Shown here: one piece after another, positions 7,709 to 16,016 of the stretch
Layout of the letters: each line of letters opens with the position of its first letter
Numbering within the stretch: position 1 is the first letter of the stretch
From: Pyramidobacter porci
GTDB taxonomy: Bacteria > Synergistota > Synergistia > Synergistales > Dethiosulfovibrionaceae
Direction: 5' to 3'
Assembly: GCF_009695745.1 (NCBI RefSeq)
Contig: NZ_VUNH01000006.1
Span: 1 to 64,000 of the forward strand
DNA: 64,000 nucleotides
Notes under the pieces: model-generated
Told to the model about the DNA's origin: nothing
The model's input: the letters and a program-made list of their open reading frames with translations, nothing else
Database searches by the model: none
Program-made: the position numbers and the translations under genes

Positions 7709-9534
7709 TTTTCCACACGCCCCCCCTTGAACACGCCATAGCCGAAGTGATCGCAGCGCAGGCAGCGTCCGGATTCCTGGCACGCTTCCTGGTCGCTCAT
7801 CGGCAGTTCCATCAGATCGAAATCGCGGATCCGCTCCGCAGCGGGGCGTTCCACCATGTTCACGCGACCGCAGGACGTGTGGTCGTCGAAGCGCACCTGC
7901 GGCACTTCGATGCCGCTCGTGATCACGTGGTCGAAGCCCAGATACTCGTCGATATTGGCCGCCGCGACCTTGCCGCCGGCGATGGCGCGGATGACCGTGG
8001 CGGGGCCGGTGACGCAGTCGCCGCCGGCGAAGATGCCGTCGGCATTCCTGATGCCGGTGGTGTCCATGCTCTCGATCGCGCCGCGCTTGACGGGGATGCC
8101 GTACTGTTCGAACTTGCGCGACTCGATGCCCTGGCCGATGGCCACCAGTACGCGGTCGCAGCGGAAGCAGATCTCCGGCGCGTCCGCGTCGACCGGCGCC
8201 GGCCGGCCGTTTTTGAACTCGCCGATGATCTGCGGCTGCGTGCAGAGCGAAACGACCTTGTTGTTTTCGTCCCTGATGACGCGGAGCGGCGCGTGCAGCT
8301 CGACGATCTCCACGCCGTCGGCGATGGCGCCTTCCACCTCCTCGGGCAGGGCGGTCATGTCCTCTTTGCGGCGGCGGTAGACGAGGCGCACCGACTTGGC
8401 GTGGCACCTTACCGCCGAGCGGGCCACGTCCATGGCGACGTTGCCGCCGCCGACGACGATCACGTCGAGCCCGGTGAAGTCGGGATAATGGCCGTCGCCG
8501 ATGGCGCGCAGCATCTCCACGGCGGAGATGACGCCCTCGGCCTCTTCGCCTTCGATGCCCAGCTTCTTGTCGATGTGGGCGCCGATGGAGAGGTACAGCG
8601 CGTCGTACCGGTCGTACAATTCCTTGACGGAGACGTCGTTGCCGACGCTGATTCCGGTTTTGACGTGGATCCCTGCCGAAAGGAGGCCGGCAATCTCGCG
8701 GTCGAGCACTTCGCGGGGCAGGCGGTAGGCGGGGATGCCGTAGCGAAGCATTCCGCCCAGCTGCTGACGCTGCTCGTAAACGGTCACGTCGTGCCCCATG
8801 ATGGACAGATAATAGGCGGCGCTCAATCCGCCGGGGCCGCCGCCGACGACGGCGATTTTTTTGCCCGTGGCGGGGGCGCGCTTCGGCACGGGGATTGTCT
8901 CCTCGTGCTCCACGGCGTAGCGCTTGAGCCCGCGGATGTTGATGGGATTGTCCACCAGCGTGCGGCGGCAGCGGGTCTCGCACGGATGCTCGCAGATCAT
9001 GCCGCACACGGCGGGCAGCGGATTGTCCTTGCGGATCAGCTGCACGGCGTCGCCGTAACGGCCGGCGTGGATCAGGGCGATGTAGCCGGGAATGTCCACG
9101 TGCGCCGGGCACAGCGAGACGCAGGGCACGGGCTGGTTCTGCAGGCACATGCAGCGGCCGTGCTGAATGTGTTCGACAAAGTCGTCGCGGAAGCCGCGCA
9201 CGCCTTTGAGCACCATGCGGGCGGCTTCCTGCCCGATGGCGCAGTCCGAGGTGAGGTAGACGCTCTCGGCCGTTCGCTCGATGGTGTCGATGGTGCTCAT
9301 GTCGGCGCGGCCGTCCAGCACGGAATTGAGAAGTTCTTCCAGACGGCTGAGGCCGACGCGGCAGGGCACGCACTTGCCGCACGACTGCGAGTGGCAGATG
9401 TGCAGGAACGAAACGGCCAGATCGACCGGACACAGTTCGGGAGGACTGGCCTGAATGCGGCGCTCCATGTCCTTGTACAGGCCTTCGACGGTCGTCTGCG
9501 CCTGATTTTTTGTGACGATGCTGAGTCTGCTCAC
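7702..9534 (-). CDS. NuoF-type 4Fe-4S domain fused to a GltD-like NAD(P)H oxidoreductase, hydrogenase partner
   Basis: A 610-aa protein. Residues about 40-110 carry the C-terminal iron-sulfur region of NuoF/HydB (CGKCVPCRVGLSRLEELL). From about 130 on it is like the small subunit of glutamate synthase: cysteine clusters (CLQNQPVPCVSLCPAHVD, CGMICEHPCETRCRR), an FAD motif GGGPGGLSAAYYL and an NAD(P) motif VGGGNVAMDVARSA. The FMN/NADH domain of NuoF is absent. With hydA this matches the glutamate-synthase-linked (group A2) hydrogenases; electron transfer between NAD(P)H, possibly ferredoxin, and HydA is inferred. GTG 9534 follows GGGGGAAG. Confidence 0.88.
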   Translation of the reverse strand: MSRLSIVTKNQAQTTVEGLYKDMERRIQASPPELCPVDLAVSFLHICHSQSCGKCVPCRVGLSRLEELLNSVLDGRADMSTIDTIERTAESVYLTSDCAIGQEAARMVLKGVRGFRDDFVEHIQHGRCMCLQNQPVPCVSLCPAHVDIPGYIALIHAGRYGDAVQLIRKDNPLPAVCGMICEHPCETRCRRTLVDNPINIRGLKRYAVEHEETIPVPKRAPATGKKIAVVGGGPGGLSAAYYLSIMGHDVTVYEQRQQLGGMLRYGIPAYRLPREVLDREIAGLLSAGIHVKTGISVGNDVSVKELYDRYDALYLSIGAHIDKKLGIEGEEAEGVISAVEMLRAIGDGHYPDFTGLDVIVVGGGNVAMDVARSAVRCHAKSVRLVYRRRKEDMTALPEEVEGAIADGVEIVELHAPLRVIRDENNKVVSLCTQPQIIGEFKNGRPAPVDADAPEICFRCDRVLVAIGQGIESRKFEQYGIPVKRGAIESMDTTGIRNADGIFAGGDCVTGPATVIRAIAGGKVAAANIDEYLGFDHVITSGIEVPQVRFDDHTSCGRVNMVERPAAERIRDFDLMELPMSDQEACQESGRCLRCDHFGYGVFKGGRVEKW

Positions 9535-9661
9535 GATTCTTCCCCCTATTTTGAAAAATATACCTTTCCGCCGGCCCCCTTCGAATCTCCGGTTCAAGGC
9601 ATGCTGTTTTTGCGAAAATTCCATTTTTCTCCGTCTCTGTAAAAGACAGTAATATAAGCTT

Positions 9662-9690
9662 ATTCTAGACAATATGGGGAAAAGTTTCAA
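9662..9690 (-). promoter_or_regulatory. Sigma-70 promoter of the hydrogenase operon
   Basis: Minus-strand -35 TTGAAA (9685-9690), 17-nt spacer, -10 TAGAAT (9662-9667), giving a leader of about 120 nt before GTG 9534. Confidence 0.65.
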
Positions 9691-9751
9691 TAGGGAATTA
9701 TTTTTCTCAAATTGATTTGATAGGACTAACTTGATCTGGGCTTATAAAACG

Positions 9752-9799
9752 CAAACGGCATTTTACATCATAATAATGTAAAATGTCGTTTGTTTTTTT
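9752..9799. terminator. Terminator between the liv and hydrogenase operons
   Basis: A 16-17-bp stem (CAAACGGCATTTTACAT with ATGTAAAATGTCGTTTG, one mismatch) followed by seven T on the plus strand and a TTTTAT tract on the minus strand. It lies about 145 bp after livF, whose transcript it most likely ends. Nothing else was seen in 9800-9943. Confidence 0.75.
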
Positions 9800-9943
9800 G
9801 GCTTTCGGGCCGGTTCGATTTCATGCAAATCCTCAATAGAACGGCTTCGCGGTGAGTGCCTCGCGCCCCGAGGAAATTCAGCAGATCGGAACTATCTTGC
9901 CTGTGCGGTCTGCGCAATTCGTTTTGCGAATCTCACCCGCTTG

Positions 9944-10663
9944 TCAGCCGCCCAGGTAGGCTTTTTTGATGGCGGGGGAGTCGAGCAGCTCACGCCCGGT
10001 GCCGGTGGCGACGATGCGGCCGGTTTCCAGCACGTAGCCGCGGTCAGCGATGGACAGCGCCATGCGCGCGTTCTGCTCGACGAGCAGGATCGTGGCGCCG
10101 TTCGCGTGCAGATTGCCGATGATGTCGAAAATGGCTTCGACGAGCAGCGGCGCCAACCCCATGGACGGCTCGTCCAGCATGAGCAGCTTGGGACGGCTCA
10201 TCAGCGCGCGTCCCATGGCGAGCATCTGCTGCTCGCCGCCGGAGAGCGTGCCGGCGATTTGACGGCGGCGTTCCTTTAGGCGCGGAAAAAGCGCGAAGAC
10301 CGTTTCCAGATCGGCGGCGAGGCTCTGTGCGCCGGCGGCATGGCGCGTGTAGGCCCCCATTTCCAGATTTTCCTGCACCGACATGTGCAGAAAGATGCGT
10401 CGGCCTTCGGGCACCTGGGCAAGCCCGAGTTCAACCACTTTGTAGGGCGGCACTTTCGCCAGCTTCCGGCCGAAAAAAGAGACGCCGCCCGTGCGCGGCA
10501 GCAGGCCGGAGATGGCGTTCAGCGTCGTGGACTTGCCGGCGCCGTTGGCGCCGATCAGCGTGACGGTCTCGCCCTGAAAGACTTCGAAGGAAATGCCCTT
10601 GACGGCGTGGATGCTGCCGTAAAAGACGTGGACGTCGTCGACTTTGAGAATCGCTTCGGCCAT
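9944..10663 (-). CDS. livF: Branched-chain amino acid ABC transporter ATP-binding protein LivF
   Basis: A 239-aa ABC ATPase. Walker A GANGAGKST is near residue 38, the signature LSGGEQQMLAMGRALM near 140, Walker B LLMLDEPSMGL near 160 and the switch His in ILLVEQNARMAL. The short length and KVDDVHVFYGSIHAVKGISFEV start are typical of LivF. Last gene of the operon livK-livH-livM-livG-livF. Its ribosome site (AGGAGGG) lies in the end of livG and the two genes are 2 nt apart. Confidence 0.95.
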   Translation of the reverse strand: MAEAILKVDDVHVFYGSIHAVKGISFEVFQGETVTLIGANGAGKSTTLNAISGLLPRTGGVSFFGRKLAKVPPYKVVELGLAQVPEGRRIFLHMSVQENLEMGAYTRHAAGAQSLAADLETVFALFPRLKERRRQIAGTLSGGEQQMLAMGRALMSRPKLLMLDEPSMGLAPLLVEAIFDIIGNLHANGATILLVEQNARMALSIADRGYVLETGRIVATGTGRELLDSPAIKKAYLGG

Positions 10664-10665
10664 GG

Positions 10666-11499
10666 TTAGCCCTCCTTCTGCCGGCCGAGGTAGGCCTCGA
10701 TGACGGCGGGATCGCTCTGGATGTCCGCCGGCGCGCCCTTGGCGATGACGCGCCCGAAGTTGAGCACGCAGATGCCCTCGCACAGGTTCATGACCAGATT
10801 CATGTCGTGTTCGATGAGCATGATGGCGATCGGGAACATCTCGTGCACGCGGCGGATGCTGTCGGCCAGCTCGCGCGTCTCCGAGGGGTTCATGCCGGCG
10901 GCCGGCTCGTCGAGCAGCAGCAGCGATGGATAGGTGGCCAGCGCGCGCACGATCTCGAGGCGGCGCTGCGCGCCGTAGGGCAGCGAGCCGGCCTTGACGT
11001 CGGCCAGACCCTGCATGTCGAAAATGGACAACAGTTTCAGGGCGCGATGATGCGCGGCCAGTTCCTGGCGTCGGTAGCGCGGCAGGCGCAGGATGGCGCC
11101 GAACAGGCCGTAGTGGATGTCGTTGGTCATGGCGGCCTTGACGTTGTCGGCGACGCTGAGGTTCTTGAAAAGCCGAACGTTCTGGAACGTGCGGGCGATG
11201 CCGAGGCGGTTGGCCTGCGCCGGCGTCATGCCGGCGGTGTCCTGGCCGTCGAGCAGCACGGTGCCCGTGGTGGGGTGGTAGACCTTGGTGAGCAGATTGA
11301 AGACCGTCGTCTTGCCGGCGCCGTTGGGGCCGATCAGCCCGGCGATCTCCGTGCGGCCGATGGTGAGGTTGAAGTTCTCGACGATCTTCAGACCGCCGAT
11401 CGTCAGCCCAAGGTTGACGCACTCCAGGATCGGGGCGCGCCCGGCGTCGCGCTCGGGAACCAACGCGCGCGAAGGGACGGGAACGAGCTTAGTGGCCAT
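10666..11499 (-). CDS. livG: Branched-chain amino acid ABC transporter ATP-binding protein LivG
   Basis: A 277-aa ABC ATPase with Walker A GPNGAGKTT near residue 57, the LivG-specific insertion IARTFQNVRLFKNLSV, the signature-like LPYGAQRRLEIVRAL and Walker B LLLLDEPAAGM. A roughly 20-residue N-terminal extension precedes the usual family start. It overlaps livM by 11 nt. With LivF it forms the ATPase dimer that drives amino acid uptake. Confidence 0.95.
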   Translation of the reverse strand: MATKLVPVPSRALVPERDAGRAPILECVNLGLTIGGLKIVENFNLTIGRTEIAGLIGPNGAGKTTVFNLLTKVYHPTTGTVLLDGQDTAGMTPAQANRLGIARTFQNVRLFKNLSVADNVKAAMTNDIHYGLFGAILRLPRYRRQELAAHHRALKLLSIFDMQGLADVKAGSLPYGAQRRLEIVRALATYPSLLLLDEPAAGMNPSETRELADSIRRVHEMFPIAIMLIEHDMNLVMNLCEGICVLNFGRVIAKGAPADIQSDPAVIEAYLGRQKEG

Positions 11500-12559
11500 G
11501 GGGCATTTCCTCCTTCGCTTTTCTGCCGAAGCGCTTCAGCCGCGCGAAGAAATTCCTCACGGAGGCGCTGTTGGAGCCCAGCATGATGGCGATCAGCAGC
11601 ACCGCGTAGATCAGCATGCGGTAGTCGCGGAACTCGCGCAGTTTTTCCGGCAGGATCGTCAGCGCCGCGGCGGCGGCGATCGAGCCGAGCATGTTGCCCT
11701 GTCCGCCCAGCACCACGAAAACGAGGATCAGGATCGAAGTGTTGAAGTCGAACTTGTTGGCGACGATGGTGGAGTAGTTCATGGCGAACAGGCAGCCGGC
11801 CGCGCCTGCCAGCGCCGCGGAAACGACGAAGGCGGTCATCTTGTAGCGGGCGACGTCGATGCCGACGCTCTCGGCGGCGATACGGTCGTCGCGGACGGCC
11901 TGGAAAGCGCGCCCCAGACGGCTGTTGATGAGGTTGTAGACGACGACCAGCGCGATCATCACCAGCGCGAAGCCGGCGCCGAACGTGGCGATCTTGCGGA
12001 TGCCGCCGATGCCCATCGGGCCGCCGACGATCAGACGGCCGCCGGGCAGCAGCCCCGTTGTGTCGGCCAGCATGCTGAAGTGCAGCCCCGCCCTGTCGAC
12101 GCCCATGTAAAAGTTGTTCAGCACGCTTTTGATGATCTCGCCGAAGGCCAGCGTGACGATGGCCAGGTAGTCGCCCTTGAGCCGCAGCACGGGAATGCCG
12201 ATCAAAAAACCGGCCAGCGCCGCGAACGCCGCCCCTGCCGCCATGGAAACGGACAGGCGCAGCGGCACGAAAGGCACGAGATCTTGCAGCAGGATGGCGC
12301 AGGCGACGCCCGAGAACGCGCCCACAGACATAAAACCGGCGTGTCCCAGCGACAGCTCGCCGAGCACGCCGACCACCAGATTCAACGCCACGGCCATGAC
12401 CATGTAGGCGCAGATCGGCACCAGCATCCCCTTCATGGACGAACTGAGCGTCCGCGTCGAGATCATCACTTGCAGGACGGCGTACGCCAGCGTCACGAGA
12501 GCGTAAGTGCCGTAAACGCGGCGCGCTTCCGCCCGTTTGAGGTTGATCAGCCGCTTCAT
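11489..12559 (-). CDS. livM: Branched-chain amino acid ABC transporter permease LivM
   Basis: A 356-aa membrane protein with about 9-10 helices and the family blocks LGELSLGHAGFMSVGAF, RLKGDYLAIVTLAFGEI and GRAFQAVRDDRIAAESVGIDV (the EAA-like ATPase contact). It starts at 12559, 2 nt after the livH stop. Confidence 0.95.
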   Translation of the reverse strand: MKRLINLKRAEARRVYGTYALVTLAYAVLQVMISTRTLSSSMKGMLVPICAYMVMAVALNLVVGVLGELSLGHAGFMSVGAFSGVACAILLQDLVPFVPLRLSVSMAAGAAFAALAGFLIGIPVLRLKGDYLAIVTLAFGEIIKSVLNNFYMGVDRAGLHFSMLADTTGLLPGGRLIVGGPMGIGGIRKIATFGAGFALVMIALVVVYNLINSRLGRAFQAVRDDRIAAESVGIDVARYKMTAFVVSAALAGAAGCLFAMNYSTIVANKFDFNTSILILVFVVLGGQGNMLGSIAAAAALTILPEKLREFRDYRMLIYAVLLIAIMLGSNSASVRNFFARLKRFGRKAKEEMPHGH

Positions 12560-12561
12560 GG

Positions 12562-13443
12562 CTACACCTTCTCCTGCGCCTGACGGCCCAGCAGTCCCGC
12601 TGGCTTGACCAGCAGCACTACGATCAGCACGGCGAAGACCACGGCGTCGGAGAGCTGCGTGGAAATGTACGCCTTGGCGAAAATCTCGATCACGCCCAGC
12701 AGCAGCCCACCCAAAAAGGCGCCGGGAATGGAGCCGATGCCGCCGAACACCGCAGCCGTGAACGCCTTGATGCCCGGCAGCGAGCCCGTCGTCGGCATCA
12801 GCGTCGGATAGGCCGAGCACAGCAGCACGCCGGCCACGGCCGCCAGCCCGGAACCGATGGCGAACGTCAGGGAAATGGCGGCGTTGACGTTGATGCCCAT
12901 CAGCAGCGCCGCGCCCTTGTCCTCCGAGCAGGCGCGCATCGCTTTGCCCATGCGCGTGCGGCCGACGAACCACGACAGCGCCGTCATGATGACGAGGCAG
13001 GAAGCGATCGTCACGATCGTCACGTGCGAGATGGAAAGCCGGCCGCCGAACAGCTTGACCGCGCCGTGTCCGACCACCGAGGGGAATACCTTGGGATTCG
13101 ACGTCCACAGCAGCAGGGCCGTGTTCTGCAAAAAGTAACTGACGCCGATGGCCGTGATCAGCACCGCCAGCGACGGCGCCTGACGCAGCGGCTTGTAGGC
13201 CAGCTTTTCCACGACGACGCCCAGCAGCGTGCAGACTCCCATGGCCAAAGCGACGCCGGCGAGCGCCGGCAGATGGAAACGGAACACGGCGTAAAAGCAC
13301 ACGTAGGCACCGACCATGATCACGTCGCCGTGGGCGAAGTTGAGCATCTTGGCGATGCCGTAGACCATGGTGTAGCCCAGCGCGATGATCGCGTAAATGC
13401 TGCCCAGGCTGATGCCGCTGATGAAGAAGTTCAAAAAGGTCAT
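12562..13443 (-). CDS. livH: Branched-chain amino acid ABC transporter permease LivH
   Basis: A 293-aa permease with eight or so helices. Signature blocks are GSIYAIIALGYTMVYGIAKM, NFAHGDVIMVGAY and GRTRMGKAMRACSEDKGAALLMGINV (ATPase contact). It follows livK after a 171-bp gap that contains an attenuator-like hairpin. Confidence 0.95.
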   Translation of the reverse strand: MTFLNFFISGISLGSIYAIIALGYTMVYGIAKMLNFAHGDVIMVGAYVCFYAVFRFHLPALAGVALAMGVCTLLGVVVEKLAYKPLRQAPSLAVLITAIGVSYFLQNTALLLWTSNPKVFPSVVGHGAVKLFGGRLSISHVTIVTIASCLVIMTALSWFVGRTRMGKAMRACSEDKGAALLMGINVNAAISLTFAIGSGLAAVAGVLLCSAYPTLMPTTGSLPGIKAFTAAVFGGIGSIPGAFLGGLLLGVIEIFAKAYISTQLSDAVVFAVLIVVLLVKPAGLLGRQAQEKV

Positions 13444-13521
13444 GAGTTCACCTCGAAAGATCTCGCAAAAAAAATGGAAAAACGGCGAACGGCAGGATAG
13501 AGCCGTTCGGAAGAGAAAAGC

Positions 13522-13571
13522 GAGAGCGCCGCCGAAAGGACCGGTCAGGCCGGCCTTCCGGCGACGCTCTC
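13522..13571 (-). terminator. Partial terminator/attenuator between livK and livH
   Basis: GAGAGCGCCGCCG and CGGCGACGCTCTC (one mismatch) form a 13-bp stem on a 24-nt loop, followed on the minus strand by GCTTTTCTCTT. Such a hairpin behind the binding-protein gene usually lowers transcription of the membrane and ATPase genes relative to the binding protein. Confidence 0.55.
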
Positions 13572-13614
13572 AGGCAAGGCGGAACGGCGCGCCGTCCGCT
13601 TGCGCCCGTGAAGT

Positions 13615-14739
13615 TTAATCGAGCCCGACGTAAGCGCCGTTTCTGATGATCATGGCCTTGGGATCCTTGGAGATCTCGCCGTTGGGCTTCCACGTCATGT
13701 TGCCGCCCGTCAGTCCGTTGAACGTCATCGTCGTGAACTGCCCGATCATCAGTTCGCAGAGCTTCTCGGCATCCATGTCGGGCGCGGCCTTGGCGTTTTC
13801 GAGCGCCTGCTTGTAAGCGTAAACGCAGTCGTACGCGTCGGCGGCAAACTGATTGGGCACTTCGCCGAAGCGTTTCCGGTACTCGGCCACGAAAGCGGCC
13901 GTGCGCTCATCCGTGGAGTCGGCGTTGAACGGCGTCAGAAGCATGACGCCTTCGGCCAGATCCTTGTTGAAACCTTCCATGGTCAGGATGCCGTCCATGC
14001 CGTCCACGCCGAACCACTTGGGCGCGAAGTTCATGGCCGCCGCCTGAGCGAGGATCAGCGAGGCGTGCTGGTAGTACATGGGGAGGAACACCAGCTCCGC
14101 GCCGCTCTTCTTGGCGTCGGCCAGCTGCACCGAGAAGTCGGTGTCGTTGCCGTCGGCAAACGTGGTGTCGCTGACCACTTCCAGACCGGCTTCGGCCGCC
14201 TTGGTCGCGAACGTGTCATGAATGCCCTTGGAGTACACGTCGTCGTTCTTCCAGATCACGGCGACTTTCTTGGCCAAAGCTTTGCCGGCGATGTACTGCG
14301 CGGAGGCGGAGCCCTGATTGGGATCGACGAAGCACATCTGGAACACGTTGTCCTTGCCGGCGGTCACGGCGACGGCCGAAGCGGAAGGCGTGAGCGCGAA
14401 GATACGGTCGGCAAAATTCTCCGCGGCCGTCGCCTCGCAGGGTTTGGACGTGACCGATCCGAGCGAGAGCTGCATGCCCCAGTCCTTGAGGGCGTTGTAG
14501 GCGTTGACGGCCTTTTCGGCGTCGTGCGTGTCGTCCTCGTAATTCAGCTCGAATTTGATGCCGCCGGCCGCGTTGATCTCGTCGACGGCGATCTGCGCGC
14601 CGTTCTTGGCGGCGTTGCCGTAAATGGCGGCGCCTCCCGTCAGAGGAGCCGTGCCGCCCAGCTTGAAGGCCCCGGCGCCGAAGGCGCAGCCGGCCGTCAT
14701 GGAGACGGCGAAAACGAATGCGAATACGTTCTTTTTCAT
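13615..14739 (-). CDS. livK: Branched-chain amino acid ABC transporter substrate-binding protein
   Basis: A 374-aa periplasmic binding protein of the Leu/Ile/Val type. A signal peptide (MKKNVFAFVFAVSMTAGCAFGAGA) is followed by FKLGGTAPLTGGAAIYGNAAKNGAQIAVDEINAAGG, the standard ligand-site start. The Cys in the signal region lacks a clear lipobox, so the protein may be free in the periplasm. The start at 14739 follows AGGA; longer in-frame starts would precede the signal peptide. First gene of the liv operon. Ligand specificity (Leu/Ile/Val versus other amino acids) is not decided by sequence. Confidence 0.93.
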   Translation of the reverse strand: MKKNVFAFVFAVSMTAGCAFGAGAFKLGGTAPLTGGAAIYGNAAKNGAQIAVDEINAAGGIKFELNYEDDTHDAEKAVNAYNALKDWGMQLSLGSVTSKPCEATAAENFADRIFALTPSASAVAVTAGKDNVFQMCFVDPNQGSASAQYIAGKALAKKVAVIWKNDDVYSKGIHDTFATKAAEAGLEVVSDTTFADGNDTDFSVQLADAKKSGAELVFLPMYYQHASLILAQAAAMNFAPKWFGVDGMDGILTMEGFNKDLAEGVMLLTPFNADSTDERTAAFVAEYRKRFGEVPNQFAADAYDCVYAYKQALENAKAAPDMDAEKLCELMIGQFTTMTFNGLTGGNMTWKPNGEISKDPKAMIIRNGAYVGLD

Positions 14740-14874
14740 CGTGCAAAACATCCTTTCAGCGAGAATTTGCAGAGCATGCGCTTTCAGGCAGGTCTGCCAA
14801 CGCGAAAGAAGCATGAGCTTTCCCCGACGGTTTGGGGGAGAGGCGCAGCGCCTTTCCCGTCGATATGAAAATGA

Positions 14875-14903
14875 ATTATATGAGCGGCTCAGCGAAAAGT
14901 AAA
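14875..14903 (-). promoter_or_regulatory. Promoter of the livKHMGF operon
   Basis: Minus-strand -35 TTTACT (14898-14903), 17-nt spacer, perfect -10 TATAAT (14875-14880). The leader of about 130 nt contains a small GGCGCTGCGCC hairpin. The AT-rich DNA 14904-15030 holds no gene. Confidence 0.7.
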
Positions 14904-15030
14904 CTGTCGACGCCGTTAAAATAAGTAATATTGCAATTATTCCGTTAATTCAAGTCTAAAAATTAGACGGCAAATAATAAAATAATCAGAACATTCATTT
15001 TCGTTTCGTTGAACGACGGCGGGCAGAAAA

Positions 15031-15072
15031 AACGGGGGCTGACCGATTGTTTTCGGTCAGCCCCCGTTTTTT
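15031..15072. terminator. Strong bidirectional terminator after nudC
   Basis: AACGGGGGCTGACCGA pairs perfectly with TCGGTCAGCCCCCGTT (16 bp). T-runs lie on both strands. It ends the minus-strand nudC transcript. Confidence 0.92.
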
Positions 15073-15109
15073 CGAATGAATTTCGCGCGGCAAAGCGCGG
15101 CAAAAAACG

Positions 15110-15901
15110 TCAGCGGCGTTCCGCCGCGCCGCCGTGGCGCGCGAGAAAATCGCGGATCAGCCAGCCGGCCACGGTGATCGAGCCGGGAATGTTGGCGGGG
15201 ATCTCGTCGGGGGCGAACCAGTGCGCCTCGCCGATCTCCACGCCGTCGGGGCGAAGTTCGCCGCTCTTCCAGCGGGCGCGGCAGGCCAGCATCAGCGAGC
15301 GGGGAAACGGCCAGTACTGGCTGTACAGGTACTGAATGCTGTTCCGGTCCACTTCGACGTTCACTTCCTCGCGCACTTCGCGGACAACGGCGTCCTCGAT
15401 CGACTCGCCGACTTCGAGGAATCCCGCCAGCACGCTGAAGCGGTTGAGTCGGTTCCGCCGGTTCATGGCCAGCAGCAGCTTGCCGTCGCGCTCGACGGCC
15501 ACGATCATGGCCGGGCAGATGACGGGAAAGAGCGTGTGTCCGCAGTTGGGGCACTTCATGGCGTGCTGCTCGCCGGGCGCGGGCTCCATCTTCGCGCCGC
15601 AGCAGCCGCAGTAGCGGGCTTGACGATGCCAGTCGGCCAAGCCCCAGGCGGCGCTCATGGCCTGAAAATCTTCTCTGCCGAACTGCTCGCCGAAGGCGCG
15701 GCGGCTGACGGCGCTCCAGCCCGCGGGGAGCTTGGCGCCCTCTTCGACGCGCCCCCAGACGCAGCCGGCCGGGCCGAGACTGCCGAAGGGCCCCGAGTCG
15801 CTCAACGGCAATTGCCCCGCCTCGGCGGCGTCGGGCAGGCGCCCCTGAAAGAGCAGGACCGAATCGCCCTGAAAAAGTACGGCCGTGTTTTCGTCAAGCA
15901 T
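15110..15901 (-). CDS. nudC: NAD+ diphosphatase/NADH pyrophosphatase (Nudix)
   Basis: A 263-aa NudC-type Nudix hydrolase, which cleaves NAD(H) (and can decap NAD-RNA) to NMN and AMP. A zinc ribbon CGCCGAKM...CPNCG is near residues 97-121, the Nudix box GFLEVGESIEDAVVREVREE near 162, and the NudC-specific SQYWPFPRSLM (SQPWPFP class) near 192. Its ATG overlaps the stop of a 27-codon small ORF, so expression is probably coupled to it and to the flavoprotein gene upstream. Confidence 0.92.
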   Translation of the reverse strand: MLDENTAVLFQGDSVLLFQGRLPDAAEAGQLPLSDSGPFGSLGPAGCVWGRVEEGAKLPAGWSAVSRRAFGEQFGREDFQAMSAAWGLADWHRQARYCGCCGAKMEPAPGEQHAMKCPNCGHTLFPVICPAMIVAVERDGKLLLAMNRRNRLNRFSVLAGFLEVGESIEDAVVREVREEVNVEVDRNSIQYLYSQYWPFPRSLMLACRARWKSGELRPDGVEIGEAHWFAPDEIPANIPGSITVAGWLIRDFLARHGGAAERR

Positions 15902-15977
15902 TCAGCGCGCCCCCGGCTTTCACGGCCCGAATGGGCATGACGCGGGACGCGCTGAGCGTAACGCGTTTTTCTTCCAT
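15894..15977 (-). CDS. 27-aa small ORF coupled to nudC
   Basis: ATG 15977 has a textbook AGGAGG site 10 nt upstream and encodes a basic peptide, MEEKRVTLSASRVMPIRAVK followed by AGGALNA. Its TGA overlaps the nudC ATG (ATGCTTGA). It may be a translated leader that feeds ribosomes to nudC or a small protein; no homology was recognised. Confidence 0.4.
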   Translation of the reverse strand: MEEKRVTLSASRVMPIRAVKAGGALNA

Positions 15978-16016
15978 GAAGAATCAGCCTCCTGCGAAAG
16001 AAAATTTGAAATGCTC

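Noticed and set aside
9941-11586. Several long plus-strand frames opposite livF and livG
   Set aside because: They are GC-rich antisense shadows without ribosome sites; the liv genes on the minus strand are unambiguous.
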